From: Acidovorax sp. NCPPB 3576
GTDB taxonomy: Bacteria; Pseudomonadota; Gammaproteobacteria; Burkholderiales; Burkholderiaceae_C
Assembly (NCBI RefSeq): GCF_028473605.1
Contig: NZ_CP097267.1
Span: forward strand, 1 to 64,000
DNA: 64,000 nt
Direction of reading: 5' to 3'
Part shown: piece by piece, positions 45,399 through 53,794 of the stretch
Numbering within the stretch: the stretch's first letter is position 1
How the letters are laid out: each line of letters starts with the position of its first letter
Made by a program: the position numbers and the translations under genes
The notes under the pieces: generated by a model
Told to the model about the DNA's origin: nothing
The model's input: only the letters and a program-made list of their open reading frames with translations
Database searches by the model: none

Positions 45399-45725
45399 TC
45401 AGCGCTGCACGCGAATGAGGTCGCCGGCGGCCGTCGCCGCATCGCGGGCACGGCCAAAGGCTGCGCCACTGGCGAGCGTGATGGCCCGGCCCTGCGCGTC
45501 CGGCTGGACCTGGGCGCCCAGCGCGATCGCCGCGCCGGCTTCCACCAGGATCTCGCCGTGCGTGCTCACGCCGGCCTGCTCGCCGATGTCGTAGTTGGTG
45601 TTGGGCACGCCGAGCGCCGGATCGGTGGCGGCCGCGGTGGCGCCCGCGAAGTTGGCAAAGCGAAAGCGCTGCAGCGCGCCGGTGGCCAGCACCGAGGTGG
45701 CCATGAGAATTTTCTCAGTCAACAT
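45399..45725 (-). CDS. Capsid decoration-type protein (DUF2190-like)
   Basis: The 108-residue protein has ALGVPNTNYDIGEQAGVSTHGEILV and GAQVQPDAQGRAITLASGA, typical of DUF2190 head-decoration proteins. The ATG at 45725 follows AAGGAG at proper spacing; a later Met at 45704 is a weaker choice. It overlaps the upstream gene by 11 bp. Confidence 0.7.
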   Translation of the reverse strand: MLTEKILMATSVLATGALQRFRFANFAGATAAATDPALGVPNTNYDIGEQAGVSTHGEILVEAGAAIALGAQVQPDAQGRAITLASGAAFGRARDAATAAGDLIRVQR

Positions 45726-46167
45726 GGGTTGCTCCTTCAGGGATCGGAATCACGAGGCCCGCCAGGCGCTGCGCCTCGGCACCCCACAGTTCGATGTCGT
45801 AGCCGACGCCATAGACGCGGCCGTTGTGGCGGATGGGCACCGAGCCCACGATGTAGGTGCGCATGCCGAAGGCTTCACGACCAGGCACCGGTGGATCGCC
45901 TGCTACTGCCGGCACGCCGCCCAGGTCGCCCGAGTCACTTGGCTCGCCGAGGTCGCTGCTGATCGGGCCATCACCCGAACTGGCTTGCCGGGTCTGCGGC
46001 GTGTCCAGCGCTGCCGTGCCGGCCGTCTGGGCCACCGGCGCTGTACTGGCGTCTTGGGCCGCGGGGGTGCCTTCGGTCGGGGTGGTACTGGCATCGGCAG
46101 CGCCTTGCGTGTCAGCGGTGGAGCCGGCGGCCACGGAGTTCGGGGTGGATCTCTTTGCGGTGGCCAT
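45715..46167 (-). CDS. Phage head-region protein (Mu gp35-like)
   Basis: The product of 150 residues has a long Ala/Thr/Ser/Asp-rich disordered N-terminus, then a compact end (AFGMRTYIVGSVPIRHNGRV YGVGYDIELWGAEAQRLAGLV). The latter resembles small head-region proteins of Mu-like phages. The ATG at 46167 lies 2 bases after the major capsid stop; an open frame further upstream overlaps the capsid gene and is rejected. Confidence 0.65.
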   Translation of the reverse strand: MATAKRSTPNSVAAGSTADTQGAADASTTPTEGTPAAQDASTAPVAQTAGTAALDTPQTRQASSGDGPISSDLGEPSDSGDLGGVPAVAGDPPVPGREAFGMRTYIVGSVPIRHNGRVYGVGYDIELWGAEAQRLAGLVIPIPEGATHVD

Positions 46168-46169
46168 GA

Positions 46170-47105
46170 TCAAGCCGCTCCCGCCACGAGGTAGCCCGCT
46201 TCCGCGCCGAGCATGTAGGGGCGGAAGGTGTCCGTGTTGCGGATGATTTCCAGCTTGCCGTCTTCGGTGCGGGTGTCCACCACCGGATTGCCCCTCTTGC
46301 GCAGCGTGTAGCCGAAGCTGGGCTCGTAGGCCGAGCGCACGGGTGCATCGCCAGCGGCGGCGGGGGCAGCGGTGGGGACATAGGCGAGCACCAGCGTGCC
46401 GCCCCACAGGTCTGTCACCGCGCCCGCATCGGTGGCATACACCCCCTTGCCCACCACGATGTTCTCGATCTCGAAGATCTCGCGCAGGTCGGCCAGCTGC
46501 ACCAGGCGCGAGCGTGTGTCGCTCAGGATCACCTTGAGCTTGGGGTGGCGCTTGAGGGCGCGCCAGCTCTTGTAGCCGATCACCATGGTGTTCGGCTCCT
46601 TGACCACCTTGTTACGCACGGCGGCCTTGGCATCGTCCACCACGCCCTCGGGGTCGCTGTCTTCGTTGGTGAACACGTCCGTGCCAGACAGGACGACCTT
46701 GTTGCCCGTCGGGTAGTTGGCCGGGTTCTGGGTCATGCTGGCCACCATGGCTTCGTGGCGCAGGCGGATGCCCTCCACCACGCGATTGGTGGCATGCGCC
46801 TGCAGCGGAAAGGCGGCTTCAGCGTCTTCGCGGTAGTCGATCGGGTATTCCAGATCGTGCTCGTCCAGGCTGATGTCGATGCCGTCGAGGTCTTCCGGGT
46901 TGATCCGGTTGGACTTGGCTCGCAGCGCACGCTCGGTCGCGTAGACCTTGAACGCTTCCTTGCCAAAGCGCGGGATCTTCCCGCCTTCCTTGTCCAGCGT
47001 CACGAACGGCAGCAACTGGTCGCCCACGAAGGCGGCGTTGCTGTAGCCGATGGCCAGCGCGCTGAGGATCGGGTCCACCACGCGCAGTTTGCTCAAACGT
47101 CCCAT
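46170..47105 (-). CDS. Major capsid protein
   Basis: The 311-residue protein starts MGRLSKLRVVDPILSALAIG and has NAAFVGDQLLPFVTLDKEGG, DISLDEHDLEYPIDYREDAE and PNTMVIGYKSWRALKRHPKL, features of the major capsid proteins of transposable siphoviruses (HK97-like fold). It follows the protease/scaffold gene as expected. Confidence 0.85.
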   Translation of the reverse strand: MGRLSKLRVVDPILSALAIGYSNAAFVGDQLLPFVTLDKEGGKIPRFGKEAFKVYATERALRAKSNRINPEDLDGIDISLDEHDLEYPIDYREDAEAAFPLQAHATNRVVEGIRLRHEAMVASMTQNPANYPTGNKVVLSGTDVFTNEDSDPEGVVDDAKAAVRNKVVKEPNTMVIGYKSWRALKRHPKLKVILSDTRSRLVQLADLREIFEIENIVVGKGVYATDAGAVTDLWGGTLVLAYVPTAAPAAAGDAPVRSAYEPSFGYTLRKRGNPVVDTRTEDGKLEIIRNTDTFRPYMLGAEAGYLVAGAA

Positions 47106-47132
47106 GTGTTTCTCCTTGAGGTATTGGGTCGG

Positions 47133-48311
47133 TTACTTGTTGCGCATCACGGCGTGGGCCGCGGTGGCGTAGTCCACCTTGTGCTCTTTGGCATGCGCAC
47201 GGATGCGCTTGTCCAGGGCCACGCGGGCGGGGTCGGCGCCTTCTGCGAATTCCACGGGCGTGGTGGCGTCGGCGCCATCCCCCGCGGCACGTTCGCGGGT
47301 GGCCTGCTCGCCGAAATCCACTTGCTTGGGCAGCGCCTGCAGCAGGTCGCGGAACACCTGGTGCAGCGGCTTCTTGTCAGCGCCTTCGCCGAACGCCACG
47401 TCGGGAGCGGCCTGCAATTGCGCGCCGATGGCGGCCACCTGGCCCTTGAGGGCGGTGGGGATGCGTGCTTCGCCGGCCATGCTCTCGGCGAAGGCAGCGT
47501 TCTCGGCCAGCACTGCGGCCTGCTTGCGCTCTTTGTCAGCGGCCTGCAGCGCGGCGATCTGCCGTGCCTGGGCCTCGTTTTCGGTGCGCAAACGCGCGGC
47601 TTCTTCTTCGGTCACTGCGGACTCCTTTGGTGGTGGATCGGTGGGGGAGGCTTCGCCTTGGGCGAACGCCACGGGTAGGCCTTGCGCCTGGCGGGTTTCG
47701 TTGACCGTCTCGGCAGCGCTCAGCTCAAGAGCGCGCACGTCGTAGTTGGGGAGCACCTTGTCGGCGTCTTCCTGGCCGAACTTGCCCAGCACCCACTCGC
47801 GCAGGTTGCGCAGCAGATTGGCCGTCGTCATGGCGTCCCACTCGCCGAAGGCCACGCCCTCCGCAAAGCAAACGCAGCCGTCGTCTGCATCGCCGAACTC
47901 GGGGTCGTCCAGGCCCTTGACGCCGGGAGGATGCGCACCCAGCACGCCGATGTGCCGCAGGTACCACACGCCAGGCACGGGGTTGTTGGTGGCATCGGGC
48001 CGGTAGAACTTGGCGCTGACCGTGCCCCAGCGGCCAGTGCGTGCCTCTTCGGCAAACGCTGGGTCGACCTTGGACGGCAGCGCGTAGAGGCCGCGGGCCT
48101 GCACAACCAGCTGATCCGCCCAGCCCTGGGCAGGCGCGTCGAGCGCGGGATGGCCCTTGACGATGGGGGCCTTGTGAATCTTGGGGTCGTAGGCGGCGGC
48201 GGTGGCGGCCAGATCGGCCTCGCCAAACTCAATGGTCTCGCCTGCGACGGTCGTCCAGCGGCCGGGCTTGAAGATGTGCAGGGGCTTGGTGGCGGGGGCG
48301 ACTTGAGGCAT
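47133..48311 (-). CDS. Phage protease with scaffold domain (Mu gpI-like)
   Basis: A 392-residue capsid-maturation protease. The N-terminus has LHIFKPGRWTTVAGETIEFG, APIVKGHPALDAPAQGW and YLRHIGVLGAHPPGVKGL, as in Mu gpI. The C-terminal part is an acidic/Gln/Ala coiled coil (ARLRTENEAQARQIAALQAA), the likely scaffold. The ATG at 48311 is used; a TTG lies three codons before. In Mu the portal and gp30 genes come before gpI; here Mor precedes it directly. Confidence 0.88.
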   Translation of the reverse strand: MPQVAPATKPLHIFKPGRWTTVAGETIEFGEADLAATAAAYDPKIHKAPIVKGHPALDAPAQGWADQLVVQARGLYALPSKVDPAFAEEARTGRWGTVSAKFYRPDATNNPVPGVWYLRHIGVLGAHPPGVKGLDDPEFGDADDGCVCFAEGVAFGEWDAMTTANLLRNLREWVLGKFGQEDADKVLPNYDVRALELSAAETVNETRQAQGLPVAFAQGEASPTDPPPKESAVTEEEAARLRTENEAQARQIAALQAADKERKQAAVLAENAAFAESMAGEARIPTALKGQVAAIGAQLQAAPDVAFGEGADKKPLHQVFRDLLQALPKQVDFGEQATRERAAGDGADATTPVEFAEGADPARVALDKRIRAHAKEHKVDYATAAHAVMRNK

Positions 48312-48399
48312 GGACCGCAATGTCGCGCGGCAGGCCCGCTGCGCCTAAATCAAGCGCTTGAACGTTTCGAGGGGTGGCCTCGCGCGCGGGCGAGGCGGA

Positions 48400-48795
48400 C
48401 TATTCCAGGACGAGGCGGCCCTGCCGGCGGCCCAGATCGTCCTGCAGCATGGCATCCATGATCTGGCGCACGCGGGTTGGGGTCAGATGGTACTCACGGG
48501 CCAGCTCGTTGTAGTTGCGCCCGGTGAAGCGCTCGTACATTTCGCGGTCGCGCAGGCTGGCCCGGTAGCGCAGGCCCTTGCCCAGGTAGAAGTTGCGGCC
48601 GCCTTCTTCCGCGCTCAGGCGCTCGGTCTGCCGCAGCGCCAGGGTGGCGAGCTTGTGCAGGCGCTGCGGGGTTGGCTCTGTCTCCTCGTCTTCCACCAGT
48701 TGCACGAACAGCCACTCGGCCACGGTGCGGAGGTTCTCCGGATACCCTGGATCGAGCTGCTCGTGCAACGGGGCGAGTTGGGCCAGATCAAGCAT
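48400..48795 (-). CDS. Mor-family transcription activator
   Basis: Mor/C proteins turn on middle or late transcription in Mu-like phages. The 131-residue protein has the C-terminal helix-turn-helix YNELAREYHLTPTRVRQIMD, preceded by YRASLRDREMYERFTG. Its promoter target is probably in the 89-bp gap in front of the protease gene (48312-48399), but no site was identified. It overlaps GemA by 8 bp. Confidence 0.88.
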   Translation of the reverse strand: MLDLAQLAPLHEQLDPGYPENLRTVAEWLFVQLVEDEETEPTPQRLHKLATLALRQTERLSAEEGGRNFYLGKGLRYRASLRDREMYERFTGRNYNELAREYHLTPTRVRQIMDAMLQDDLGRRQGRLVLE

Positions 48796-49237
48796 CGCCG
48801 TCGCCCCGTGCCACCCACGCCTTGAGCGCCTCGATCAGCGTGTCCAGCTGCGGCCCGGTGGCGAAGCGCAGTGCCGACACGCCGACCTGGCGGTGCACCC
48901 AGGCGTCGAGTGCGGCCTGGCTTTTGTCGTTGACCAGGCCGTCGCGGTGTAGCTGGTGCCACAGGGCCCAGACCTTGCGCTCGCGCGGGCTGGCCGCGTT
49001 CTTGGCTTGGCCGAACTGTTCCCGGGTCAGCGGGCGGCGGCGCGTGGTAGCTGGCACCAGGCCCTGGCGCTCGGCCAATCCCTGCATGTGGTCGCGCACG
49101 CGCTGCTGCTCGGCCGCGCTCATGGCCTTGCTGCTGGTCTTGCCGGTGAGCTGCTGCAGGAGCACGCGGTAGTCGTCATCGCTTTGGCTCAGCTTGGCCT
49201 TGAGCACGTGGATTGCGGCAATGTGATTGGCCTTCAT
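48788..49237 (-). CDS. GemA-like regulatory protein (Mu gp16, DUF1018)
   Basis: The product of 149 residues, IAAIHVLKAKLSQSDDDYRV LLQQLTGKTSSKAMS..., with KVWALWHQLHRDGLV, matches Mu gp16/GemA, which changes host gene expression and DNA supercoiling during the lytic cycle. It overlaps both neighbours, so it is in the early operon. Confidence 0.87.
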   Translation of the reverse strand: MKANHIAAIHVLKAKLSQSDDDYRVLLQQLTGKTSSKAMSAAEQQRVRDHMQGLAERQGLVPATTRRRPLTREQFGQAKNAASPRERKVWALWHQLHRDGLVNDKSQAALDAWVHRQVGVSALRFATGPQLDTLIEALKAWVARGDGDA

Positions 49238-49473
49238 GCTGCAATCCCTCCCCCCGGAGCGGGCCCGGCGAGTAGCGGCGCGATGCAGTCCGTCATGTGC
49301 GGCCTGGCGCTGGCAGCCTTCCGCCTCCTTGGGCTCGCGGCCACCAATTCCCGATAGCAGGCCTTGCAGCAGTATGCGAGGCCATCGGCGGCGCGCGGGT
49401 CAGAGTAGAAAAACTCCAGATCCGCGGGCCAGTCCTCGCCGCACTTGTTGCAGTGCTTTTCGTGGGTGGCCAT
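49234..49473 (-). CDS. Small zinc-ribbon phage protein
   Basis: A 79-residue product with CNKC (residues 8-11) and C-C-x2-C (35-39), which could bind zinc, followed by a basic stretch. The ATG at 49473 (MATHEKHCNKCGEDW) is preferred to the longer upstream frame. Function unknown; DNA or protein binding is possible. Confidence 0.65.
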   Translation of the reverse strand: MATHEKHCNKCGEDWPADLEFFYSDPRAADGLAYCCKACYRELVAASPRRRKAASARPHMTDCIAPLLAGPAPGGGIAA

Positions 49474-49475
49474 GG

Positions 49476-49718
49476 TCACCCCAGCAGCAGCGGCCCGAGC
49501 CACCAGTTCCACAGGCCCACCAGGCTCGTGACCAGGAACACGACCTGCTGCGCGAACATGCGCCAGTGGCGATGCCCGGAACTCCACACAAGCCAACCGA
49601 GGTTGCTCAGCAGAAAAGCGCCGAAGCCCAGGCCCGGGTGGTAAGCGCTGGCCAGCAGCATGGCACCCAGCATGCCAGCCACTGCCGCTGCAGTTTCAAG
49701 GGCAAGTGCGGTGCGCAT
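49476..49718 (-). CDS. Small membrane protein
   Basis: The 80-residue product has two or three membrane helices (AAAVAGMLGAMLLASAY, GFGAFLLSNLGWLVW, VVFLVTSLVGLWNWWLG). It lies in the early operon beside the zinc-ribbon gene. A holin role is conceivable, but its place in the early region argues against it. Confidence 0.65.
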   Translation of the reverse strand: MRTALALETAAAVAGMLGAMLLASAYHPGLGFGAFLLSNLGWLVWSSGHRHWRMFAQQVVFLVTSLVGLWNWWLGPLLLG

Positions 49719-49936
49719 CAGGGCCTCCTCGATTTAAAGGCCACGGAGACGCTGTGGGGCGTTTCCGCACCCGGTGCCCCGGCGTTTGCTTTGGGACGAT
49801 TTGGGACGGGTTTCTGCGCGTCGGCGGCGCCTTTGGCTTCGAGGGCGGCGGCGATCTCTCCCAGCGCCCGGCTGGCGTCGGCTCCCGTGAACCGGATCGT
49901 CGTGCCGCGCGTTGTCTCGCGGATGCGGATCGTCAT
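49718..49936 (-). CDS. Small phage protein
   Basis: A product of 72 residues, MTIRIRETTRGTTIRFTGAD, with an N-terminal beta strand pair, a helix, and a Pro/Ala-rich tail. The ATG at 49936 overlaps the end of the rdgC-like gene by 4 bp. Function unknown. Confidence 0.55.
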   Translation of the reverse strand: MTIRIRETTRGTTIRFTGADASRALGEIAAALEAKGAADAQKPVPNRPKANAGAPGAETPHSVSVAFKSRRP

Positions 49937-50823
49937 GCGCGCCTCCCTTCGCCGCCGAGCGCTTTGACCAGGTCGGGAATCAGCTTCGCCAATTCGCCCG
50001 TGGCGATGGCAACGTCGGCATCGAAGCCGCCTTCGTCGGTCTTGGTGCCGTCGAACACAGAGTCGAGGAACGCGATCTTGCGCAACTGCAGGCAATCGGT
50101 CAGCAGGAACGACACGCGATCGTCCCAGGTCATCGCGAGCTTGGTGGGCAGCTTGCCGGCGGCGATGTGCTCGCGCACCTCGTCGATGTCGAGCGGATGG
50201 CGGGCATAGCGCACCACGGCTTTGGCCTCGTCGGCGCTCTTGAGTTCGCACTCGCGATCCACGCTGAAGCCCACGGGTGGCTCCTGCGTGCCGAGCCAGT
50301 GCGCCATGGCGGCCTGGGGCGAGGTCGCCGTGTCCAGCAACGCCACCGACAGGCCGGGAACGGCCTCGACCAGCAGGGTGACGACCTCGTCGGCGCGTGC
50401 CTGGCTGGCGGTGTCCAGCACCAGGAGGCCGGCCGCCGGATCGATCCACACCCACATCGCGCCCTGCTTGGCGAAGGCCATGGGCAGCAGATCGAGCTTG
50501 GCCTCGTCCGCCAGTTCCTTGCGCTCCTTCCTGCCGGGCTTGCAGCTGGTCTCCTGTTCGATGCGCGCAGCCTTTTCCTTGACCTTGCGATTGAGCTCGG
50601 AGCCCGGAATGGACTTGGATTCAACAAAAAAACGGGCGATCCACTGGCCGCCGATGGACTCAACGAAGGCGCCGTTCGCTTCGCCCCGAGGCGGGGCCCA
50701 GCCGATGGACTTTTCTTGCGTGGCGCCGCATTCCACGAAGGGCACTTTGGCGAGGGCCTGCTCGACCTGGTCAAGCCCCGCAGACAGGCTAGTGATGCGG
50801 TAGACGATTGCGTTCTTGATCAT
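49933..50823 (-). CDS. rdgC: RdgC-like recombination-associated protein
   Basis: RdgC is a ring-shaped DNA-binding protein that limits RecA. The 296-residue product is near the 303 residues of E. coli RdgC and starts MIKNAIVYRITSLSAGLDQV, with KSIGWAPPRGE near the N-terminus, LPMAFAKQGAMWVWIDP in the middle, and MTWDDRVSFLLTDCLQLRKI towards the end. Its presence in a phage early operon suggests protection of replicating phage DNA from host RecA functions. Confidence 0.88.
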   Translation of the reverse strand: MIKNAIVYRITSLSAGLDQVEQALAKVPFVECGATQEKSIGWAPPRGEANGAFVESIGGQWIARFFVESKSIPGSELNRKVKEKAARIEQETSCKPGRKERKELADEAKLDLLPMAFAKQGAMWVWIDPAAGLLVLDTASQARADEVVTLLVEAVPGLSVALLDTATSPQAAMAHWLGTQEPPVGFSVDRECELKSADEAKAVVRYARHPLDIDEVREHIAAGKLPTKLAMTWDDRVSFLLTDCLQLRKIAFLDSVFDGTKTDEGGFDADVAIATGELAKLIPDLVKALGGEGRRA

Positions 50824-50830
50824 GGCATCC

Positions 50831-51127
50831 TCACTTGAGTGCGTGACGGGTCACGGCAGTGATGCCGTTCGGAAACGGCGAGCCATTGGGCAGCGCTGCG
50901 GTGGTGGCGGTCGGCGGCTCTTCCAGGAACCCGGCGCGCTCCTGTCCGGTGGCCTTGAGGTAGTCCACTTCGACCTTGGCCGTGTCCACAAGCACGGAAG
51001 CGACCTGGGCAACGGCACGGGCGCGGTCAGGCTCCATGGGCTTGTCCCGGTCGCGCAGGTCGGCGAGCGTGTCCAGCAGGTGCTGGCGCAATTGGCTGAT
51101 GTGCGGCGAGGCGGCTGCGGTGCTCAT
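50831..51127 (-). CDS. Phage early protein of unknown function
   Basis: The 98-residue product begins MSTAAASPHISQLRQHLLDT and is helical in the first two-thirds, with a loose Pro/Thr-rich end. It overlaps the HNH-like gene by 4 bp. Confidence 0.6.
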   Translation of the reverse strand: MSTAAASPHISQLRQHLLDTLADLRDRDKPMEPDRARAVAQVASVLVDTAKVEVDYLKATGQERAGFLEEPPTATTAALPNGSPFPNGITAVTRHALK

Positions 51128-51852
51128 GCTTTTGCTCCTTCGCCAGACTCCCTGGCGATGCGATTGACTTGGCGGGTGATGGCCCCTTTGAGCTGGACCA
51201 GACGGGCGAGCTCAGGGCTCTTGTTGCGTGGGTGGTTGCGTAGAGCGAGCTCGGCACGGGTGATGCAAGAGAGCCGGTCCACCGTGATCTCGTGCAGCTT
51301 CACGGTTTTCTTGCCAGGCTGGAACACAACGACGTGGCCTGCGGGAATGGCGCCGTGGGCTGCGATCCATACCAGCCGGTGCACCGCCACCCAGCGGCTC
51401 GCCGGGTAGATCGACGGGTCATCTGTCATCTTGCGTTCAAGGTAGCCGTCAGCGCAAATCCGCTCGCTGCCGATGGGCACGTAGTTGTGCTGCGCGGCAC
51501 CTCGCATCTGGCCCTTCTTGAACTGGGTCGCGCGGGTGTTGGGGTGCATGCCCGTTGATCCTTTGACGCCCTTGTTCCACGGCCTCGAGCCTGGCTGGAA
51601 TCGAGACGCGACCATGGCAGGCGACTGGTGGCCTCGTTTGATGCGCCTGGACAGCTCCGAAGCGATGAAGGCCTCGGTTTTGCACAGGCCCAGTTCACGC
51701 GCCTTGCGGTACACGGCCTCGACCGGCCGCCCGAGTTCGCGGGCAACGGTGCTCGCCAACAGATCGGGATACAGCTCGCGCAACCGGCACAGTTCGTGTG
51801 GCGTCCAGGCGCGGCGCGGCGGCAGGATGTTTCGGGACTTGGGAGCGCTCAT
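51124..51852 (-). CDS. HNH-type endonuclease-like protein
   Basis: A product of 242 residues. The N-terminus (WTPHELCRLRELYPDLLAST VARELGRPVEAVYRKAREL) is a Myb/SANT-like DNA-binding motif. The end has HRLVWIAAHGAIPAGHVVVF, the typical start of an HNH_3 fold, but the later Asn/His residues of the fold are not clear. Found in many phages as homing-type or accessory nucleases. The ATG at 51852 is chosen; a longer frame is a shadow of neighbouring genes. Confidence 0.75.
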   Translation of the reverse strand: MSAPKSRNILPPRRAWTPHELCRLRELYPDLLASTVARELGRPVEAVYRKARELGLCKTEAFIASELSRRIKRGHQSPAMVASRFQPGSRPWNKGVKGSTGMHPNTRATQFKKGQMRGAAQHNYVPIGSERICADGYLERKMTDDPSIYPASRWVAVHRLVWIAAHGAIPAGHVVVFQPGKKTVKLHEITVDRLSCITRAELALRNHPRNKSPELARLVQLKGAITRQVNRIARESGEGAKA

Positions 51853-52070
51853 GCTGAACCGCCTTCCTTGACCTCGCCTTGGGTGAGCTCCTGCCGCACC
51901 TGCAACAGGCGTTGCGTGAGCAGGCCCAGCTTGGACTCGCGGCCCCAGTCGCCCGGGCGGCCTGCGTACTTGAGCAGTGGGTCCAACACATTGATCCACT
52001 TCGCGCGCTCCTCGATTGAGAGAGAGCATGTGGCCAGCGGCAGATCGTCGAACGTCTTGGGGGCGCTCAT
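51849..52070 (-). CDS. Small phage early protein
   Basis: The 73-residue helical protein, MSAPKTFDDLPLATCSLSIE, shows no recognisable family. It overlaps its neighbours by 4 bp at both ends. The first four residues (MSAPK) match those of the HNH-like protein downstream. Confidence 0.55.
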   Translation of the reverse strand: MSAPKTFDDLPLATCSLSIEERAKWINVLDPLLKYAGRPGDWGRESKLGLLTQRLLQVRQELTQGEVKEGGSA

Positions 52071-52711
52071 GACGCACTCCCTTCCACCGCACGCAACAGC
52101 CGCTGCACCACCTCCGGATTCGCTGCAGCGATGAACGCCGCGTACTCCAGCGAGTGCTCGCCCTCACCATCGCAGTTCTCGGTGTCGGCCACGTAAGTTC
52201 CGATGTGCGGATCTGGATGGCCGGCGACCACGAAGTCGCCTTGGCCCCACGGGGCGCCCACGATATGCCACGCCTCGATCCGAGGCAGATCGGCCAGCGC
52301 GCGGCGCAGGGCATCGAACTGTGCTACGGGCCGTGACTTGAAGCCGCCCGGATCCTCAGGGCGCACCAGCAAACCGGCAGCCGTGCGCAGCAGCATGCGC
52401 AACTGGGCATCGCTGCCCACGTCGCCGCCGTCAGCCAGGTGCAGCAGCCACTCGGCGCAGCGCTTGGCTTCGCACACGCCCCCCGCCAGATCCAAGGGCC
52501 GAGGGCAGCCAGTGAATGCAACGTGCGATGCGATGGCGCTGGTGGCCTGTTGCCATCCCTTGGTTTCCGCCTGGCTCAGACGCTCCCACTCGGGGGCCTT
52601 TGCACCGCCCAGGCGCGTGCGCTCCTTGGCATAGGCGTGATAGGCGTCTTGGGCCAGCTGGTCGGTGGTGGTGGGCGCGGTAGCGCGCAAAGAATGAATG
52701 GGGAAGTTCAT
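52067..52711 (-). CDS. Phage early protein, Ea22-like C-terminus
   Basis: A 214-residue product. The C-terminus (DGEGEHSLEYAAFIAAANPE VVQRLLRAVEG) recalls the Ea22/ead family of lambdoid phages, where the phrase AAANP-x-V-x-x-LL recurs. The rest was not recognised. It overlaps its neighbours by 4 bp. Confidence 0.6.
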   Translation of the reverse strand: MNFPIHSLRATAPTTTDQLAQDAYHAYAKERTRLGGAKAPEWERLSQAETKGWQQATSAIASHVAFTGCPRPLDLAGGVCEAKRCAEWLLHLADGGDVGSDAQLRMLLRTAAGLLVRPEDPGGFKSRPVAQFDALRRALADLPRIEAWHIVGAPWGQGDFVVAGHPDPHIGTYVADTENCDGEGEHSLEYAAFIAAANPEVVQRLLRAVEGSAS

Positions 52712-53325
52712 ACGGCCGCCACATCCAGGCTGATGGGGTCGTAGCCACCCGTGGTTTCGTTGCGCTTGTAGAAGCGCACGTAGGGCTTCGTGCTGGCCGT
52801 CTGCATGCTGTCCGCGATGGCCTTCATGGCGTTCAGCCACTTGGCGTCGGTGATTTCCAGGCGGCGCAGGCCCAGGACGCGCCCCGTGTTGATCTTGCCC
52901 TCCTTGTCGGTCTGGAAGGCATGGTTGACGAGCGCCTTGATGTTGTCGTTTGCACCCTGCGCCCACTCGTGCACGCATTCATCGATGAGTGACTTCGCCG
53001 CCATGAGCTGCTCGCCGAACGTGATCTTGTCGGCCATCTGGCGCATGAGCTTGTAACGGCCGTCGTAGCTCACCAGCGTGACGTTGCCTTTCTCGCCGCC
53101 CGCTCGCACGCCGTATTGCTCCATGCTGGTGGACACCAGGGCCGCGACTTCCTGCATGGCCTGCAGCTTGAATTGCACCAGACCGTCGCGATGCTGCTCT
53201 GCCATCTTGCACAGATCCATCACCACCTGGTGGCGCAGCTTGTCGATGTCTTTGACTTTGGTCTCAGGGATGAGGTTGCCGTTGGCGTCTTGCCAGTAGC
53301 CGGCGGGGATGTCGGTGTTTGCCAT
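52708..53325 (-). CDS. DUF3164-family phage protein
   Basis: The 205-residue product, MANTDIPAGYWQDANGNLIP ETKVKDIDKLRHQVV..., matches DUF3164, a conserved early gene of Mu-like phages. Its role is unknown. The ATG at 53325 has a GGAG ribosome site upstream (minus strand). Confidence 0.82.
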   Translation of the reverse strand: MANTDIPAGYWQDANGNLIPETKVKDIDKLRHQVVMDLCKMAEQHRDGLVQFKLQAMQEVAALVSTSMEQYGVRAGGEKGNVTLVSYDGRYKLMRQMADKITFGEQLMAAKSLIDECVHEWAQGANDNIKALVNHAFQTDKEGKINTGRVLGLRRLEITDAKWLNAMKAIADSMQTASTKPYVRFYKRNETTGGYDPISLDVAAV

Positions 53326-53336
53326 GGTGGCTCCTT

Positions 53337-53597
53337 TCAATGGATGGGGTTGTTGGTGCCCAGGCCCTTGCCTGTCGCGCTGGCTTGCATGAGTTCGCCG
53401 GCGTAGGCGCCCAAGGCAAAGCCAGCGGCTCCGAGCGACTTGGTGGGGATTTGCACGCAGACGAAGCGATGCACACGGCACAGAGCCTCCAGGACCAGGA
53501 ACGCTTCCTGCTCACCCTCCAGTGCGGTGACGATCCGGCGGGCAATGACGTCTGCCTGTTCCGAAAACTCGCTTTTGCTTAATTTCTGTTGGTTCAC
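53337..53597 (-). CDS. Small phage protein, GTG start
   Basis: The product of 86 residues begins at GTG 53597, which follows an AAGGGA ribosome site; a GTG at 53615 lacks one. It is helical (FSEQADVIARRIVTALEGEQ EAFLVLEALCRVHRF). Family not recognised. Confidence 0.55.
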   Translation of the reverse strand: MNQQKLSKSEFSEQADVIARRIVTALEGEQEAFLVLEALCRVHRFVCVQIPTKSLGAAGFALGAYAGELMQASATGKGLGTNNPIH

Positions 53598-53608
53598 GTG
53601 GAATCCCT

Positions 53609-53794
53609 TCAGCACCGATAGCTGCGGCTGTCTATGCGTCGGTGGTCATTGGCACCGGCACGGGTGGCCGGTGCGGGGTTGGTGGTCCAGACCGGCGCAC
53701 GCATGCGGTCGTACTGGGCGGGTTCCACGGCACCTTCTGGTCGGGTCTGGGCTTGGACCTTTGCGCGTGCGTGGGCCTTGGTGGGCGTCTTCAT
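53609..53794 (-). CDS. Small basic phage protein
   Basis: A 61-residue, Arg/Ala/Thr-rich protein (MKTPTKAHARAKVQAQTRP). Its ATG overlaps the stop of the upstream gene, as do its neighbours in this run of coupled genes. Low complexity makes it less certain. Confidence 0.45.
   Translation of the reverse strand: MKTPTKAHARAKVQAQTRPEGAVEPAQYDRMRAPVWTTNPAPATRAGANDHRRIDSRSYRC

Noticed and set aside
49476..49718. Holin in the early operon
   Set aside because: The membrane topology would allow it, but it lies far from the endolysin on the other strand and in the early region.
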